A stretch of 64,000 nt of DNA from Streptomyces sp. CB09001 (GCF_003369795.1 NZ_CP026730.1:3534001-3598000); one strand, 5' to 3'. Shown: positions 1-10,362, counted from the first letter of the stretch. Translations and numbers: made by a program. The notes: generated from the letters alone by a model not told the origin.

Positions 1-1
1 C

Positions 2-229
2 CGGATCCTGCGGGGCCGGCCCACCCCCGCCGAGATCGCCGCCCTCACCAGCGTCCTGCTCGCCCACGCCGCCGCCCTCGGCGCCGTCCCGCCCGGCCCG
101 CCCCGCCCCCGGCCGACCGCGGGCTGGCGCCGCCCGGAACGCGCCGCCGCGCACCGCGACCCCCGCGGCTGGCACACCGCCGGCGGCCCGGGCGGCCGCC
201 CACCCCACGGAAAGGACCTCGCCCCATGA
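2..229 (+). CDS. Acyl-CoA carboxylase epsilon-like subunit, 3' part only
   Basis: The 5' end lies outside the window; 75 residues are visible. The fragment opens with RILRGRPTPAEIAAL and, after a Pro-rich linker, has GWRRPER. This RG-x-PT-x-E-x-AAL then W-R pattern is typical of the small epsilon subunits that associate with the carboxyltransferase beta subunit of actinobacterial acyl-CoA carboxylases. Its TGA overlaps the next start (ATGA), so the two genes are probably translationally coupled. With the SnoaL-like and carrier-protein genes downstream it suggests the end of a polyketide or fatty-acid type pathway that makes its own extender unit. The family call rests on a short motif, and the pathway is inference. 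Confidence 0.65.
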   Translation, partial: RILRGRPTPAEIAALTSVLLAHAAALGAVPPGPPRPRPTAGWRRPERAAAHRDPRGWHTAGGPGGRPPHGKDLAP

Positions 230-798
230 CCCGCCCACCCTCCGGCCCCGTCGCCGGCCCGGACACGGTCACCCTCGCCCGGGCCGAATTCGACGCCCTG
301 CGCGCCCAGGTCCGGGCACTGAGCGACCGGACGGAGATCGCCGGACTGGTCGACCGCTACGTCACCCTGCTGGACACCCAGGACGAGAACGGTTTCGACG
401 ACGGCTGGCCCGCGGAGGTCTTCACCGAGGACTGCCTGCTGGAGTTCCCCGTCGGCACGCTGGAAGGACGGGAGGGCGCCGCCGCCTTCCACTTCGACCG
501 CAAGTCCCGGTTCGCCCGCACCCATCACCTGGCGTCCAACTACGGCATCACCACCGACGGCGACACCGCCCGGATCCGCGTCCACCTCGTCGCCTCGCAC
601 GTGCACCACGAGGACGGCCCCGACCCCGGCGGCCGCTTCGACATCGGCGGCCACAGCGCGGCCGAGGCGGTCCGCACCCCCGACGGCTGGCGGATCCACC
701 GCTGGCGGTTCCACCTGACGTGGTCGGACGGGGCCGGCCCGCGACCCGGTCCCGAAGCGCACGCCCTGCGCGCCTCCCAGCCCCGCCCCCGCACCTGA
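226..798 (+). CDS. SnoaL-like / NTF2-fold family protein
   Basis: A 190-residue protein starting at ATG 226, with GGAAAGGA about 9 nt upstream. The central part (about residues 25-160) reads as an NTF2-like alpha+beta barrel: an N-terminal helix (EIAGLVDRYVTLLD), a conserved aromatic/acidic stretch (FTEDCLLEFP), a region rich in His and Arg (ARTHHLASNYGI) and a closing strand with WRIHRWRFHLTW. SnoaL-type members include polyketide cyclases and small dehydratases. Which reaction this one catalyses cannot be read from sequence. It sits between a carboxylase-subunit gene (4-nt overlap) and an acyl carrier protein gene, so a role in a small-molecule pathway is the natural inference. Confidence 0.7.
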   Translation: MTRPPSGPVAGPDTVTLARAEFDALRAQVRALSDRTEIAGLVDRYVTLLDTQDENGFDDGWPAEVFTEDCLLEFPVGTLEGREGAAAFHFDRKSRFARTHHLASNYGITTDGDTARIRVHLVASHVHHEDGPDPGGRFDIGGHSAAEAVRTPDGWRIHRWRFHLTWSDGAGPRPGPEAHALRASQPRPRT

Positions 799-801
799 CC
801 G

Positions 802-848
802 ACCCGCACCCGCACCCGCACCCGCACCCGCACCCGCACCCGCACCCG
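802..848 (+). repeat. Hexanucleotide tandem repeat (ACCCGC)
   Basis: Seven perfect ACCCGC units plus a partial eighth fill the gap between the SnoaL-like stop and the ribosome binding site of the carrier-protein gene. Copy-number slippage here would change spacer length but no protein. Confidence 0.9.
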
Positions 849-864
849 ACGAAAGGACACCACC

Positions 865-1191
865 GTGCCGGGCAACCCAGTCACCCTCGACACCGACGCC
901 CTGCGAGACCTCCACGGCGCGGCCCGCGTGCGGGCCTTCGAGACGTTCCTGTGCCGCAGCCTGGCACCCCACCTCCACGTCCCGCCGGCCCACCGGGTCT
1001 CCCTGACCCGGCCGCTGTACGCCCAGGGCATCGACTCGCTGACCGCGCTGGCCCTCCAGCGCACCCTGGAGTCGGCGCTGGGAATTCCCGTCCCCTCGCA
1101 CCAGCTGCTGCGGGAACAGACCGTCGGGGAACTCGCCGCCGTCCTCAGCACCACGACGGAGCGGGCGGCTCCCGAGGAGGCCACCGGCTGA
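865..1191 (+). CDS. Acyl carrier protein
   Basis: A 108-residue protein starting at GTG 865 behind GAAAGGA. It carries the phosphopantetheine attachment motif GIDSLTALALQ (Ser about residue 55), followed by the helix II/III pattern of PKS/NRPS-type carrier domains (IPVPSHQLL, then TVGELAAVL). It is longer than a stand-alone fatty-acid ACP (about 80 residues) because of an N-terminal helix before the carrier fold and a charged tail. As a discrete carrier it should be loaded by a phosphopantetheinyl transferase and carry a thioester intermediate for a neighbouring pathway whose other genes lie before the window. A strong terminator follows, so this is probably the last gene of its transcription unit. 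Confidence 0.85.
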   Translation: MPGNPVTLDTDALRDLHGAARVRAFETFLCRSLAPHLHVPPAHRVSLTRPLYAQGIDSLTALALQRTLESALGIPVPSHQLLREQTVGELAAVLSTTTERAAPEEATG

Positions 1192-1273
1192 TCACCGGCC
1201 GCCGGACGACGGCCCTGTGAGTAAAGTCTCAGACCCCGGGAGCGGTCCGCTCCGCGGCCCGGCGCACAGCAGA

Positions 1274-1310
1274 ACGGGGCGGCATCTTCACGATGCCGCC
1301 CCGTCTTTTT
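1274..1310 (+). terminator. Rho-independent terminator after the acyl carrier protein gene
   Basis: Perfect 13-bp stem (1274-1286 with 1292-1304), 5-nt loop, then CTTTTT on the + strand. The same hairpin could stop transcription arriving from the tRNA-Leu gene on the opposite strand. Confidence 0.9.
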
Positions 1311-1338
1311 GCGTATCCAGAGCATCTGCCATGCTCCG

Positions 1339-1425
1339 TGGTGCGCGAGGGGGGAGTTGAACCCCCACGCCCTTGCGGGCACTGGAACCTGAATCCAGCG
1401 CGTCTGCCTATTCCGCCACCCGCGC
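1339..1425 (-). tRNA. tRNA-Leu (anticodon CAG)
   Basis: Cloverleaf readable on the minus strand: acceptor GCGCGGG pairs with CTCGCGC, the T-arm GTTCAACTC is present, and there is a long class II variable arm. The anticodon stem CTGGA/TCCAG encloses a loop with CAG. The 3' CCA is encoded at 1339-1341. The tRNA lies at the junction between the biosynthetic-type genes (1-1191) and the conserved fhaA block, a common position for integration of foreign DNA, but no att duplication was found in the window. Confidence 0.95.
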
Positions 1426-1951
1426 ATTGGGTGTGTCTTCCGGGCCTTTCCTTGCGGTCCGGCGCCTTCCGACACGAGAACATTAGCACGCTGGAAGGGG
1501 TCGATTCACATCCCTTTCCCCTGGCGGACCGGGGCGCCCGACCTCCTTCGGGCACTCGTCCCGGTCCGTGGCCGTTCACGTATCAACCTCGTACCGGTCC
1601 GGCCCGTCTCCCCAGGAGCCGGTGGGGGAGCGCGGTCAGGTGCGGGACACTGGTCTGCGGCCGCCTCTACGATCCTGGGCATGAGTTACCTGCGGGAGCG
1701 CATCCCGAAGGTCCGCGGGAGTTCGAAGGGGAGCTCCGGCGGGAACTCCGTCAGGCGTCGACACCCGTCGACCGGGCCGACAGGGGGAACCAGCCGATCG
1801 ACCGGCGCGTGGATACGATCAGTAAGCAGTACCAGGTGGGCAGTGCACGGACGCAGGGCACTGCGCGAGGCAGCACGGCGCAACGCAGCACGACGCAAGG
1901 CAGCAGCACGCAAGGCAGTCGACAGGACGGCAGCGACGGAGGAGGTGCCCC
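1426..1951. other. Intergenic region: tRNA-Leu promoter side and fhaA leader
   Basis: No convincing gene. The left part must carry the tRNA-Leu promoter (minus strand) and the right part the promoter of the fhaA operon. The last 80 bases hold a degenerate 15-nt repeat. Open frames through this stretch have no recognisable protein pattern and run into fhaA out of frame. Confidence 0.6.
1870..1929 (+). repeat. Degenerate 15-nt direct repeat in the fhaA leader
   Basis: Units start at 1870, 1885, 1900 and 1915. The first three share the form GCAGCA-CG-CGCAA(G/C) and the fourth is weaker. The array ends about 20 nt before the fhaA ribosome binding site, so it would lie in the 5' untranslated RNA. 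Confidence 0.7.
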
Positions 1952-2824
1952 ATGGGAGTCCTGAAGAAGTTCGAGCAGCGTCTCGAAGGTCTGGTCAACG
2001 GCACCTTCGCGAAGGTGTTCAAGTCCGAGGTGCAGCCCGTGGAGATCGCGGGAGCGCTCCAGCGCGAATGCGACAACAACGCGACCATCTGGAACCGCGA
2101 CCGCACCGTCGTGCCCAACGACTTCATCGTGGAACTGAGCACGCCCGACTTCGAGCGCCTCAGCCCCTACTCCGGACAGCTCGGCGACGAGCTGGCCGGC
2201 ATGGTCCGCGACTACGCCAAGCAGCAGCGCTACACCTTCATGGGACCGATCAAGGTCCACCTGGAGAAGGCGGACGACCTCGACACCGGCCTGTACCGGG
2301 TGCGCAGCCGTACGCTCGCCTCCTCCACCAGCCACCAGGGCGGCCCGGGCCCCGCCGCACCCCCGGCACCGCCCGCGCGGCCCGCCGCACCGGGCGGTGG
2401 TTACGGCTACCCGCCGGCCGCCGCCCCCGCGGGCGCCCCGCCCATGCCGTCCGCGCCGCCACCCGGCGGCCGCCCCGGCGGCTACGGCTACCCGCAGCCC
2501 GCCGGCGGCCAGCAGCCCCCGGCCGCACCCGCACCCGGCGGACGCACCCGCCACTGGATCGAGATCAACGGCACCCGCCACCAGATCTCCCGCGCGACGC
2601 TCGTGCTCGGACGCAGCACCGAGGCCGACGTGCGGATCGACGACCCCGGCGTCTCCCGCCGGCACTGCGAGATCCGGACCGGAACGCCCTCGACGATCCA
2701 GGATCTCGGGTCCACCAACGGCATCGTGGTGGACGGGCAGCACACCACCCGCGCTACGCTCCGCGACGGCTCGCGGATCGTCGTGGGCAGCACCACCGTT
2801 ATCTACAGGCAAGCCGAAGGGTGA
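1952..2824 (+). CDS. fhaA: FHA-domain protein FhaA (DUF3662 + FHA)
   Basis: A 290-residue cytoplasmic protein; ATG 1952 follows GGAGGTG. Residues 1-115 form the FhaA N-terminal domain (starts MGVLKKFEQRLEGLVNG). Residues 125-195 are a Pro/Gly/Ala linker with GYGYP repeats. Residues 205-288 form an FHA domain with the phosphothreonine-binding signatures LGRS, VSRRHCEI and LGSTNG. FHA domains read phosphothreonine on kinase substrates. In mycobacteria the homologue binds the PknB-phosphorylated pseudokinase domain of MurJ, and a pseudokinase-murJ pair is present at 59-63 kb here. First gene of an operon with fhaB, the PP2C phosphatase, the SEDS protein and the PBP. Confidence 0.93.
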   Translation: MGVLKKFEQRLEGLVNGTFAKVFKSEVQPVEIAGALQRECDNNATIWNRDRTVVPNDFIVELSTPDFERLSPYSGQLGDELAGMVRDYAKQQRYTFMGPIKVHLEKADDLDTGLYRVRSRTLASSTSHQGGPGPAAPPAPPARPAAPGGGYGYPPAAAPAGAPPMPSAPPPGGRPGGYGYPQPAGGQQPPAAPAPGGRTRHWIEINGTRHQISRATLVLGRSTEADVRIDDPGVSRRHCEIRTGTPSTIQDLGSTNGIVVDGQHTTRATLRDGSRIVVGSTTVIYRQAEG

Positions 2825-2834
2825 TCCGGGGGCA

Positions 2835-3353
2835 ATGTCAGAGCTGACCCTCACGGTCATGCGGCTGGGTTTTCTCGCCGTACTGTGGCTGTTCGTGATC
2901 GTGGCCGTGCAGGTCATCCGCAGCGACCTCTTCGGTACGCGGGTCACCCAGCGCGGCGCGCGGCGCGACGCCGCCCGACCGCAGCAGACCGCCACGCGCC
3001 AGGGCCAGGCGCCTCCACCGCAGCGCCAGCAGTCCGGCGGTGGCCGCGGCCGCCGGGGCGCGCCCACCAAGCTGGTCGTGACGGAGGGCACCCTCACCGG
3101 CACCACCGTCGCCCTCCAGGGCCAGACCATCACGCTCGGCCGGGCACACGACTCGACGATCGTGCTGGACGACGACTACGCCTCCAGCCGCCATGCCAGG
3201 ATCTACCCGGACCAGAACGGCCAGTGGATCGTCGAGGACCTGGGCTCCACCAACGGCACCTACCTGGACCGGGCCCGGCTGACGACCCCCACACCGATTG
3301 GCCCCGGGGCGCCGATCCGCATCGGCAAGACCGTCATCGAGCTGCGGAAGTAG
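2835..3353 (+). CDS. fhaB: FHA-domain membrane protein FhaB
   Basis: 172 residues from ATG 2835, 10 nt after fhaA, with GGGGG before the start; further upstream in-frame starts would overlap fhaA. A single membrane segment (about residues 7-26, LGFLAVLWLFVIVAVQVI) is followed by a basic Gln/Arg-rich linker and a C-terminal FHA domain (about 78-165) with LGRAHDST, SSRHARI and LGSTNGTYLD. Mycobacterial FhaB (FipA) is a small FHA protein linked to PknB and division. The membrane anchor puts its phosphothreonine reader near the SEDS protein and PBP encoded downstream. Confidence 0.92.
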   Translation: MSELTLTVMRLGFLAVLWLFVIVAVQVIRSDLFGTRVTQRGARRDAARPQQTATRQGQAPPPQRQQSGGGRGRRGAPTKLVVTEGTLTGTTVALQGQTITLGRAHDSTIVLDDDYASSRHARIYPDQNGQWIVEDLGSTNGTYLDRARLTTPTPIGPGAPIRIGKTVIELRK

Positions 3354-3494
3354 TGCTACACCAATGAATGAGCGCGAGCGGAGCGAGCACGCAGCGGCGG
3401 CCGGCACCCCGGGCCCCGGCGCGCTCCCGACCGGAGGGTGGGCAGTGTGGCTCGACACGACCGGCTGCAGTCGGAGCCGACGGGCGAGGTGCGC

Positions 3495-5042
3495 ATGAGT
3501 CTGTCACTGCGCTTCGCCGCCGGTTCCCACAAGGGCATGATCCGGGAGGGCAACGAGGACTCCGGCTACGCCGGTCCCCGCCTGCTCGCCATCGCCGACG
3601 GCATGGGCGGCCAGGCCGCCGGTGAGGTCGCCTCCTCCGAGGTGATCTCCACCATCGTCGCCCTCGACGACGACGTGCCCGGCTCCGACGTCCTCACCTC
3701 CCTCGGCGCCGCCGTCCAGCGCGCCAACGACCAGCTGCGGCAGATGGTCGAGGAGGACCCCGCCCTGGAGGGCATGGGCACCACGCTCACCGCCCTGCTG
3801 TGGACCGGCCAGCGCCTGGGCATGGTCCACGTCGGCGACTCCCGCGCCTACCTGCTGCGCGACGGCGTCCTCACCCAGATCACCCAGGACCACACCTGGG
3901 TGCAGCGCCTCGTCGACGAGGGACGGATCACCGAGGAGGAGGCGGGCACCCACCCGCAGCGCTCCCTGCTGATGCGCGCCCTCGGCAGCGGCGACCACGT
4001 CGAGCCCGACCTGTCCATCCGCGAGGTGCGGGCCGGCGACCGCTACCTGATCTGCTCCGACGGACTCTCCGGCGTCGTCTCCCACCAAACGATGGAGGAC
4101 ACCCTCGCCAGCTACCAGGGCCCCCAGGAGACCGTCCAGGAGCTGATCCAGCTCGCCCTGCGCGGCGGCGGCCCCGACAACATCACCGTCATCGTCGCCG
4201 ACGTCCTCGACCTCGACACCGGCGACACCCTCGCCGCACAGCTCTCCGACACCCCCGTGGTCGTCGGCGCCGTCGCCGAGAACCAGGCCCAGATGGGCGA
4301 CAACGGCATCATGCAGACCCCGGCCGGCCGCGCCGCGGGCCTCGGCCGGCCCGGCGGACAGCGCGGCGGGGGCGGCGAGTTCGGCCCGCCCGGCAGCGGC
4401 GACGTCACCGGCTTCATCCCCACCGGCGGCTTCGACGACTACGGCCCCGACGACTTCGTCAAGCCCCGCAAGAACCGCAAGTGGCTCAAGCGGTCCCTCT
4501 ACACCGCCCTCGCCCTCGCCGTCATCGGCGGCGGCACCTACGGCGGCTGGCGCTGGACCCAGACCCAGTACTACGTCGGCACCAAGGACGACCACCTCGC
4601 GCTGTACCGCGGCATCAGCCAGGACCTCGCCTGGGTCTCGCTCTCGAAGGTCCAGAAGGACCACCCCGAGATCGAACTCAAGTACCTGCCGCCCTACCAG
4701 CAGAAACTGGTCGAGGCCACCATCCCCGAGGGCGACCTCAACGACGCCCGGGCCAAGATCGAGGAACTGGCGGTCCAGGCCTCCGCCTGCAAGAAGCAGG
4801 CCGACCGGCGCACCGCGGAGACCGAGAAGAACGCGAAGACGGGCGAGGGCGAGGCCGGAGGCACCACGGGAACCACTCCCGCCTCCTTCACGTCCAAGGC
4901 CTCACCCAGCCCGAACCCGTCGGGCTCGCCCGAGGCACCCGAACCGTCCGAGTCCCCGTCCACGACCGCACCCACTCCAGGCTCAGGACCGACCCTCTCG
5001 GAGGAAGAGCAGAAGGTCGTCTCGCTGTGCGGTAAGCAGTAG
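3495..5042 (+). CDS. pstP: PP2C-family Ser/Thr protein phosphatase (PstP-like)
   Basis: Metal-dependent phosphatase expected to reverse PknB-type phosphorylation. The catalytic domain (about residues 1-240) shows the PPM motifs NEDSGYAG, ADGMGG, GMGTTLTAL, GDSRAYLL and GGPDNITVIV with the metal-binding aspartates. A Gly-rich linker, a membrane helix near residues 335-355 and an extracytoplasmic Ser/Thr/Pro-rich tail follow, matching membrane-anchored PstP of actinobacteria. I place the start at ATG 3495 (GAGGT 5 nt upstream) because homology begins with MSLSLRFAAGSHKGM. GTG 3447, with GGAGGG upstream, would add 16 residues and is a real alternative. It lies between the FHA readers and the SEDS gene. 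Confidence 0.93.
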   Translation: MSLSLRFAAGSHKGMIREGNEDSGYAGPRLLAIADGMGGQAAGEVASSEVISTIVALDDDVPGSDVLTSLGAAVQRANDQLRQMVEEDPALEGMGTTLTALLWTGQRLGMVHVGDSRAYLLRDGVLTQITQDHTWVQRLVDEGRITEEEAGTHPQRSLLMRALGSGDHVEPDLSIREVRAGDRYLICSDGLSGVVSHQTMEDTLASYQGPQETVQELIQLALRGGGPDNITVIVADVLDLDTGDTLAAQLSDTPVVVGAVAENQAQMGDNGIMQTPAGRAAGLGRPGGQRGGGGEFGPPGSGDVTGFIPTGGFDDYGPDDFVKPRKNRKWLKRSLYTALALAVIGGGTYGGWRWTQTQYYVGTKDDHLALYRGISQDLAWVSLSKVQKDHPEIELKYLPPYQQKLVEATIPEGDLNDARAKIEELAVQASACKKQADRRTAETEKNAKTGEGEAGGTTGTTPASFTSKASPSPNPSGSPEAPEPSESPSTTAPTPGSGPTLSEEEQKVVSLCGKQ

Positions 5043-5069
5043 GCAAGCCGTGAGAGGCCCTTTCACACG

Positions 5070-6506
5070 ATGAGCAGTACTACCAACCCGTCGACGCACC
5101 ACACGTCCACGATCGGCGCCATCGGCGCCCCGAGCCGGCGCAACACCGAGCTGGCTCTGCTCGTGTTCGCCGTCCTCATCCCGGTCTTCGCCTACGCCAA
5201 CGTGGGCCTCGCCATCAACGACGAGGTGCCCGCGGGCCTGCTGAGCTACGGCTTCGGCCTCGGCCTGCTGGCCGGCGTCGGCCACCTCGTCGTGCGCAAG
5301 TTCGCCCCGTACGCGGACCCGCTGCTGCTGCCGCTGGCCACCCTGCTCAACGGCCTCGGACTCGTCGCCATCTGGCGCCTGGACCAGTCCGAACTGCTCC
5401 AGAGCATCCACCAGGCCGGCAACGCCGCACCCCGCCAGCTGATCTACACCGCGATGGGCATCGCCCTGTTCGTCGCCGTGCTCGTCTTCCTCAAGGACCA
5501 CCGCGTCCTGCAGCGCTACACCTACATCTCCATGGTCGGCGCCTTGTTCCTGCTGCTGCTCCCCCTGGTGCCGGGCCTCGGCAAGAACATCTACGGCGCC
5601 AAGATCTGGATCCAGGTCGGCTCCTTCTCCATCCAGCCCGGCGAGTTCGCCAAGATCGTCCTCGCGATCTTCTTCGCCGGCTACCTGATGGTGAAGCGCG
5701 ACGCGCTCGCCCTGGCCAGCCGCCGCTTCATGGGCCTCTACCTGCCACGCGGCCGCGACCTCGGCCCGATCCTGGTCGTCTGGATCGTCTCGATCCTGAT
5801 CCTCGTCTTCGAGACCGACCTCGGCACCTCGCTGCTGTTCTTCGGCATGTTCGTGATCATGCTGTACGTCGCCACCGAGCGGACCAGCTGGATCGTCTTC
5901 GGCATGCTGATGTCCGCCGTCGGCGCCGTCGGTGTGGCCACCTTCGAACCGCACATCCAACAGCGCGTCGACGCCTGGCTCGACCCGATGCGGGAGTTCA
6001 TGCTCTCCCGCGCCAACCAGGTCGGCCACTCCGAGCAGGCCATGCAGGCCCTGTGGGCCTTCGGCTCCGGCGGCACCCTCGGCACCGGCTGGGGCCAGGG
6101 CCACTCCGAGCTGATCCGCTTCGCCGCCAACTCCGACTTCATCCTCGCCACCTTCGGCGAGGAACTCGGCCTCGCCGGCCTCATGGCCCTGCTCCTGCTC
6201 TACGCCTTGATCGTGGAACGCGGCGTGCGCACCGCCCTCGCCGCCCGCGACCCCTTCGGCAAGCTCCTCGCCATCGGCCTCTCCGGCGCCTTCGCCCTCC
6301 AGGTCTTCGTCGTCGCTGGCGGTGTCATGGGCCTCATCCCGCTCACCGGCATGACGATGCCCTTCCTGGCCTACGGCGGTTCCTCCGTCATCGCCAACTG
6401 GGCGTTGATCGGCATCCTGCTGCGCATCAGCGACACCGCGCGCAGACCGGCACCCGCCGCGCCCGCCAGCCCCGACGCCGAGATGACCCAGGTGGTCCGA
6501 CCGTGA
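5070..6506 (+). CDS. SEDS glycosyltransferase, FtsW/RodA/SpoVE family
   Basis: A 478-residue polytopic membrane protein with about ten or more hydrophobic segments. SEDS proteins polymerise lipid II into glycan strands. Family signatures seen: PGEFAKIVLAIFFAGYL, FETDLGTSLLFFG, and the C-terminal block GLIPLTGMTMPFLAYGGSS. It ends at a TGA that overlaps the PBP start (GTGA at 6503-6506), so the polymerase and its class B PBP partner are translationally coupled, the standard SEDS-bPBP arrangement. Streptomyces carry several SEDS paralogues; position next to PknB/PstP matches the non-dcw copy, so I give no ftsW or rodA symbol. Confidence 0.94.
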   Translation: MSSTTNPSTHHTSTIGAIGAPSRRNTELALLVFAVLIPVFAYANVGLAINDEVPAGLLSYGFGLGLLAGVGHLVVRKFAPYADPLLLPLATLLNGLGLVAIWRLDQSELLQSIHQAGNAAPRQLIYTAMGIALFVAVLVFLKDHRVLQRYTYISMVGALFLLLLPLVPGLGKNIYGAKIWIQVGSFSIQPGEFAKIVLAIFFAGYLMVKRDALALASRRFMGLYLPRGRDLGPILVVWIVSILILVFETDLGTSLLFFGMFVIMLYVATERTSWIVFGMLMSAVGAVGVATFEPHIQQRVDAWLDPMREFMLSRANQVGHSEQAMQALWAFGSGGTLGTGWGQGHSELIRFAANSDFILATFGEELGLAGLMALLLLYALIVERGVRTALAARDPFGKLLAIGLSGAFALQVFVVAGGVMGLIPLTGMTMPFLAYGGSSVIANWALIGILLRISDTARRPAPAAPASPDAEMTQVVRP

Positions 6507-7975
6507 ACAAGCCACTGCGCCGAATCGCGATCTTCTGCGGCCTCCTCGTCCTCACCCTGCTCATCCGGGACAACTGGCTCCAGTACGTCCAGGCCGACGA
6601 GCTCAAGGAGGACGAGCACAACCGCCGGGTCGCCATCGAGCGGTACGCCAGCCCCCGCGGCGACATCATCGTCGACGGCAAGGCCATCACCTCACACGCC
6701 ACCACCGAGGGCGACTTCAAGTACAAGCGCACCTACAAGGACGGCGCCATGTGGGCGCCCGTCACCGGTTACGTCTCGCAGGCCTTCGGCGCCACCCAGC
6801 TCGAGGCCATCGACGACGGCATCCTCACCGGCAACGACGACCGGCTCTTCTTCCGCAACACCCTCGACATGATCACGGGCAGGAAGCGCGAGGGCGGCAA
6901 CGTCGTCACCACCCTCAACAGCGCCGCCCAGAAGGCCGCCTACGACGGTCTGAAGAAGCAGGGCGCCAAGGGCGCCGTCGTCGCCATCGAGCCGTCCACC
7001 GGCAAGATCCTCTCGATGGCCTCCTACCCGTCGTACGACCCCACCGTCATCGCCGGCAGCAACGACGCGGCCGGCGAGGCCTGGAACAAGCTCCAGAAGA
7101 AGAACAACCCCGACGACCCGATGCTCAACCGCGCGCTGCGCGAGGTCTACCCGCCCGGATCCACCTTCAAGGTGGTCACCGCGGCGGCGGCCCTGGAGCA
7201 CGGGAAGTACGACTCGGCCGACGAGAAGACCGACTCCCCGCTGCCCTGGACGATGCCCGGCACCAGCACCGAGCTGAAGAACGAGGGCAACATCCCCTGC
7301 GAGGACGCCACCCTCCGCGAGGCCCTGCGCGTCTCCTGCAACACCGTCTTCGGCAAGCTCGGCTACGACCTCGGCAACGACAAGATGCTGGAGACGGCCA
7401 AGAAGTTCGGCTTCACCGACGAGCAGTTCGTCCCGGTCCGCTCCAGCGCCTCGGTCTTCTCCGAGGGCATGAACGACTCCCAGGTCGCGCTCTCCTCCAT
7501 CGGCCAGTTCAACACCGCGGCCACCCCGCTGCAGATGGCCATGGTCACCTCGGCCATCGCCAACAACGGCACCCTGATGAAGCCGTACATGGTGGACGCG
7601 CTCCAGGCGCCCAACCTCGACACCATCGAGAAGACGGACCCCGAGGAGATGAGCAAGCCGCTGTCCGCGGACAACGCCCAGATCCTCCAGTCCATGATGG
7701 AGACCGTCGTCGACGAGGGCACGGGAACCAACGCCAAGATCGACGGCGTCAAGGTGGGCGGCAAGACCGGTACCGCACAGCACGGCGAGAACAACAGCGA
7801 GAACCCCTACGCCTGGTTCATCTCGTACGCCAAGGCCGACGACGGCAGCTCACCCGTCGCCGTCGCCGTGGTGATCGAGGACGAGAACGCCGTGCGCGAC
7901 GACATCTCCGGCGGCGGCCTCGCGGCACCGATCGCGAAGAACGTCATGGAGGCCGTCATCGACAGCAAGAAGTGA
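6503..7975 (+). CDS. Class B penicillin-binding protein (PbpA-like transpeptidase)
   Basis: 490 residues from GTG 6503. An N-terminal membrane anchor (residues 6-23, IAIFCGLLVLTLLIRDN) is followed by a short dimerisation region and a transpeptidase domain. The three active-site motifs are present: STFK (in YPPGSTFKVV), SCN (in RVSCNTVFG) and KTGT (in VGGKTGTAQHG). It cross-links peptidoglycan outside the membrane, presumably with the SEDS protein encoded just upstream. The nearest family is actinobacterial PbpA, a known PknB substrate in mycobacteria; any phosphorylation site here is not identified. A strong terminator follows 8 nt after the stop. Confidence 0.94.
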   Translation: MNKPLRRIAIFCGLLVLTLLIRDNWLQYVQADELKEDEHNRRVAIERYASPRGDIIVDGKAITSHATTEGDFKYKRTYKDGAMWAPVTGYVSQAFGATQLEAIDDGILTGNDDRLFFRNTLDMITGRKREGGNVVTTLNSAAQKAAYDGLKKQGAKGAVVAIEPSTGKILSMASYPSYDPTVIAGSNDAAGEAWNKLQKKNNPDDPMLNRALREVYPPGSTFKVVTAAAALEHGKYDSADEKTDSPLPWTMPGTSTELKNEGNIPCEDATLREALRVSCNTVFGKLGYDLGNDKMLETAKKFGFTDEQFVPVRSSASVFSEGMNDSQVALSSIGQFNTAATPLQMAMVTSAIANNGTLMKPYMVDALQAPNLDTIEKTDPEEMSKPLSADNAQILQSMMETVVDEGTGTNAKIDGVKVGGKTGTAQHGENNSENPYAWFISYAKADDGSSPVAVAVVIEDENAVRDDISGGGLAAPIAKNVMEAVIDSKK

Positions 7976-7983
7976 CCGCGCCA

Positions 7984-8017
7984 TGAAGGGGGCGTGACTC
8001 CCGTCACGTCCCCTTCA
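7984..8017 (+). terminator. Terminator after the PBP gene
   Basis: A 15-bp stem (7984-7998 with 8003-8017, one G-U pair) with a 4-nt loop. It separates the fhaA-PBP operon from pknB, which then needs its own promoter or read-through. Confidence 0.75.
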
Positions 8018-8032
8018 CATCGGCGCACGTTG

Positions 8033-8089
8033 CGATACCGGTCCTGTATCGGCTGCCCGGCTCGGCCAAAGGGCCAGGAGCGAGCCGGG
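8033..8089 (+). promoter_or_regulatory. Two consecutive hairpins in the pknB leader/promoter region
   Basis: CGATAC (8033-8038) pairs with GTATCG (8046-8051). A 9-bp stem CCCGGCTCG/CGAGCCGGG (8056-8064 with 8081-8089) encloses further GGCC pairing. Both lie between the PBP terminator and the pknB start at 8166. Function unknown. Confidence 0.5.
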
Positions 8090-8165
8090 TACGGTAGGCC
8101 GGACGGCAGCCTCCGACCGTACAAGCATGCCGGTCGGGACCGACGGAGAGGGCTGGTAGGTAACC

Positions 8166-10163
<1,998 letters not shown>

Positions 10164-10183
10164 CACCATCTCCCACACTGCCC

Positions 10184-10218
10184 AGAGCCCCGGACCTCAG
10201 CGGAGGGACCGGGGCTCT
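10184..10218 (+). terminator. Terminator after pknB
   Basis: Perfect 10-bp stem AGAGCCCCGG/CCGGGGCTCT (10184-10193 with 10209-10218), 21 nt after the pknB stop. There is no strong T-tract. Confidence 0.75.
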
Positions 10219-10362
10219 ACAGCGCGTAGAGGCAGCGTCACGTGACGGTCATCAATCCAGCTGTATTTTTGCTATTTTGTCACATTGCAGGGACATGCCA
10301 AGCCGGGTAACGTCTCTTTGCGCAAGATCAACTCCCGTCTGAGACATCTTGGAGATGACCTC

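Noticed and set aside
1681..2847. A 388-codon frame starting before fhaA
   Set aside because: It overlaps fhaA completely in another frame and is Arg/Pro/Ala-rich without any motif.
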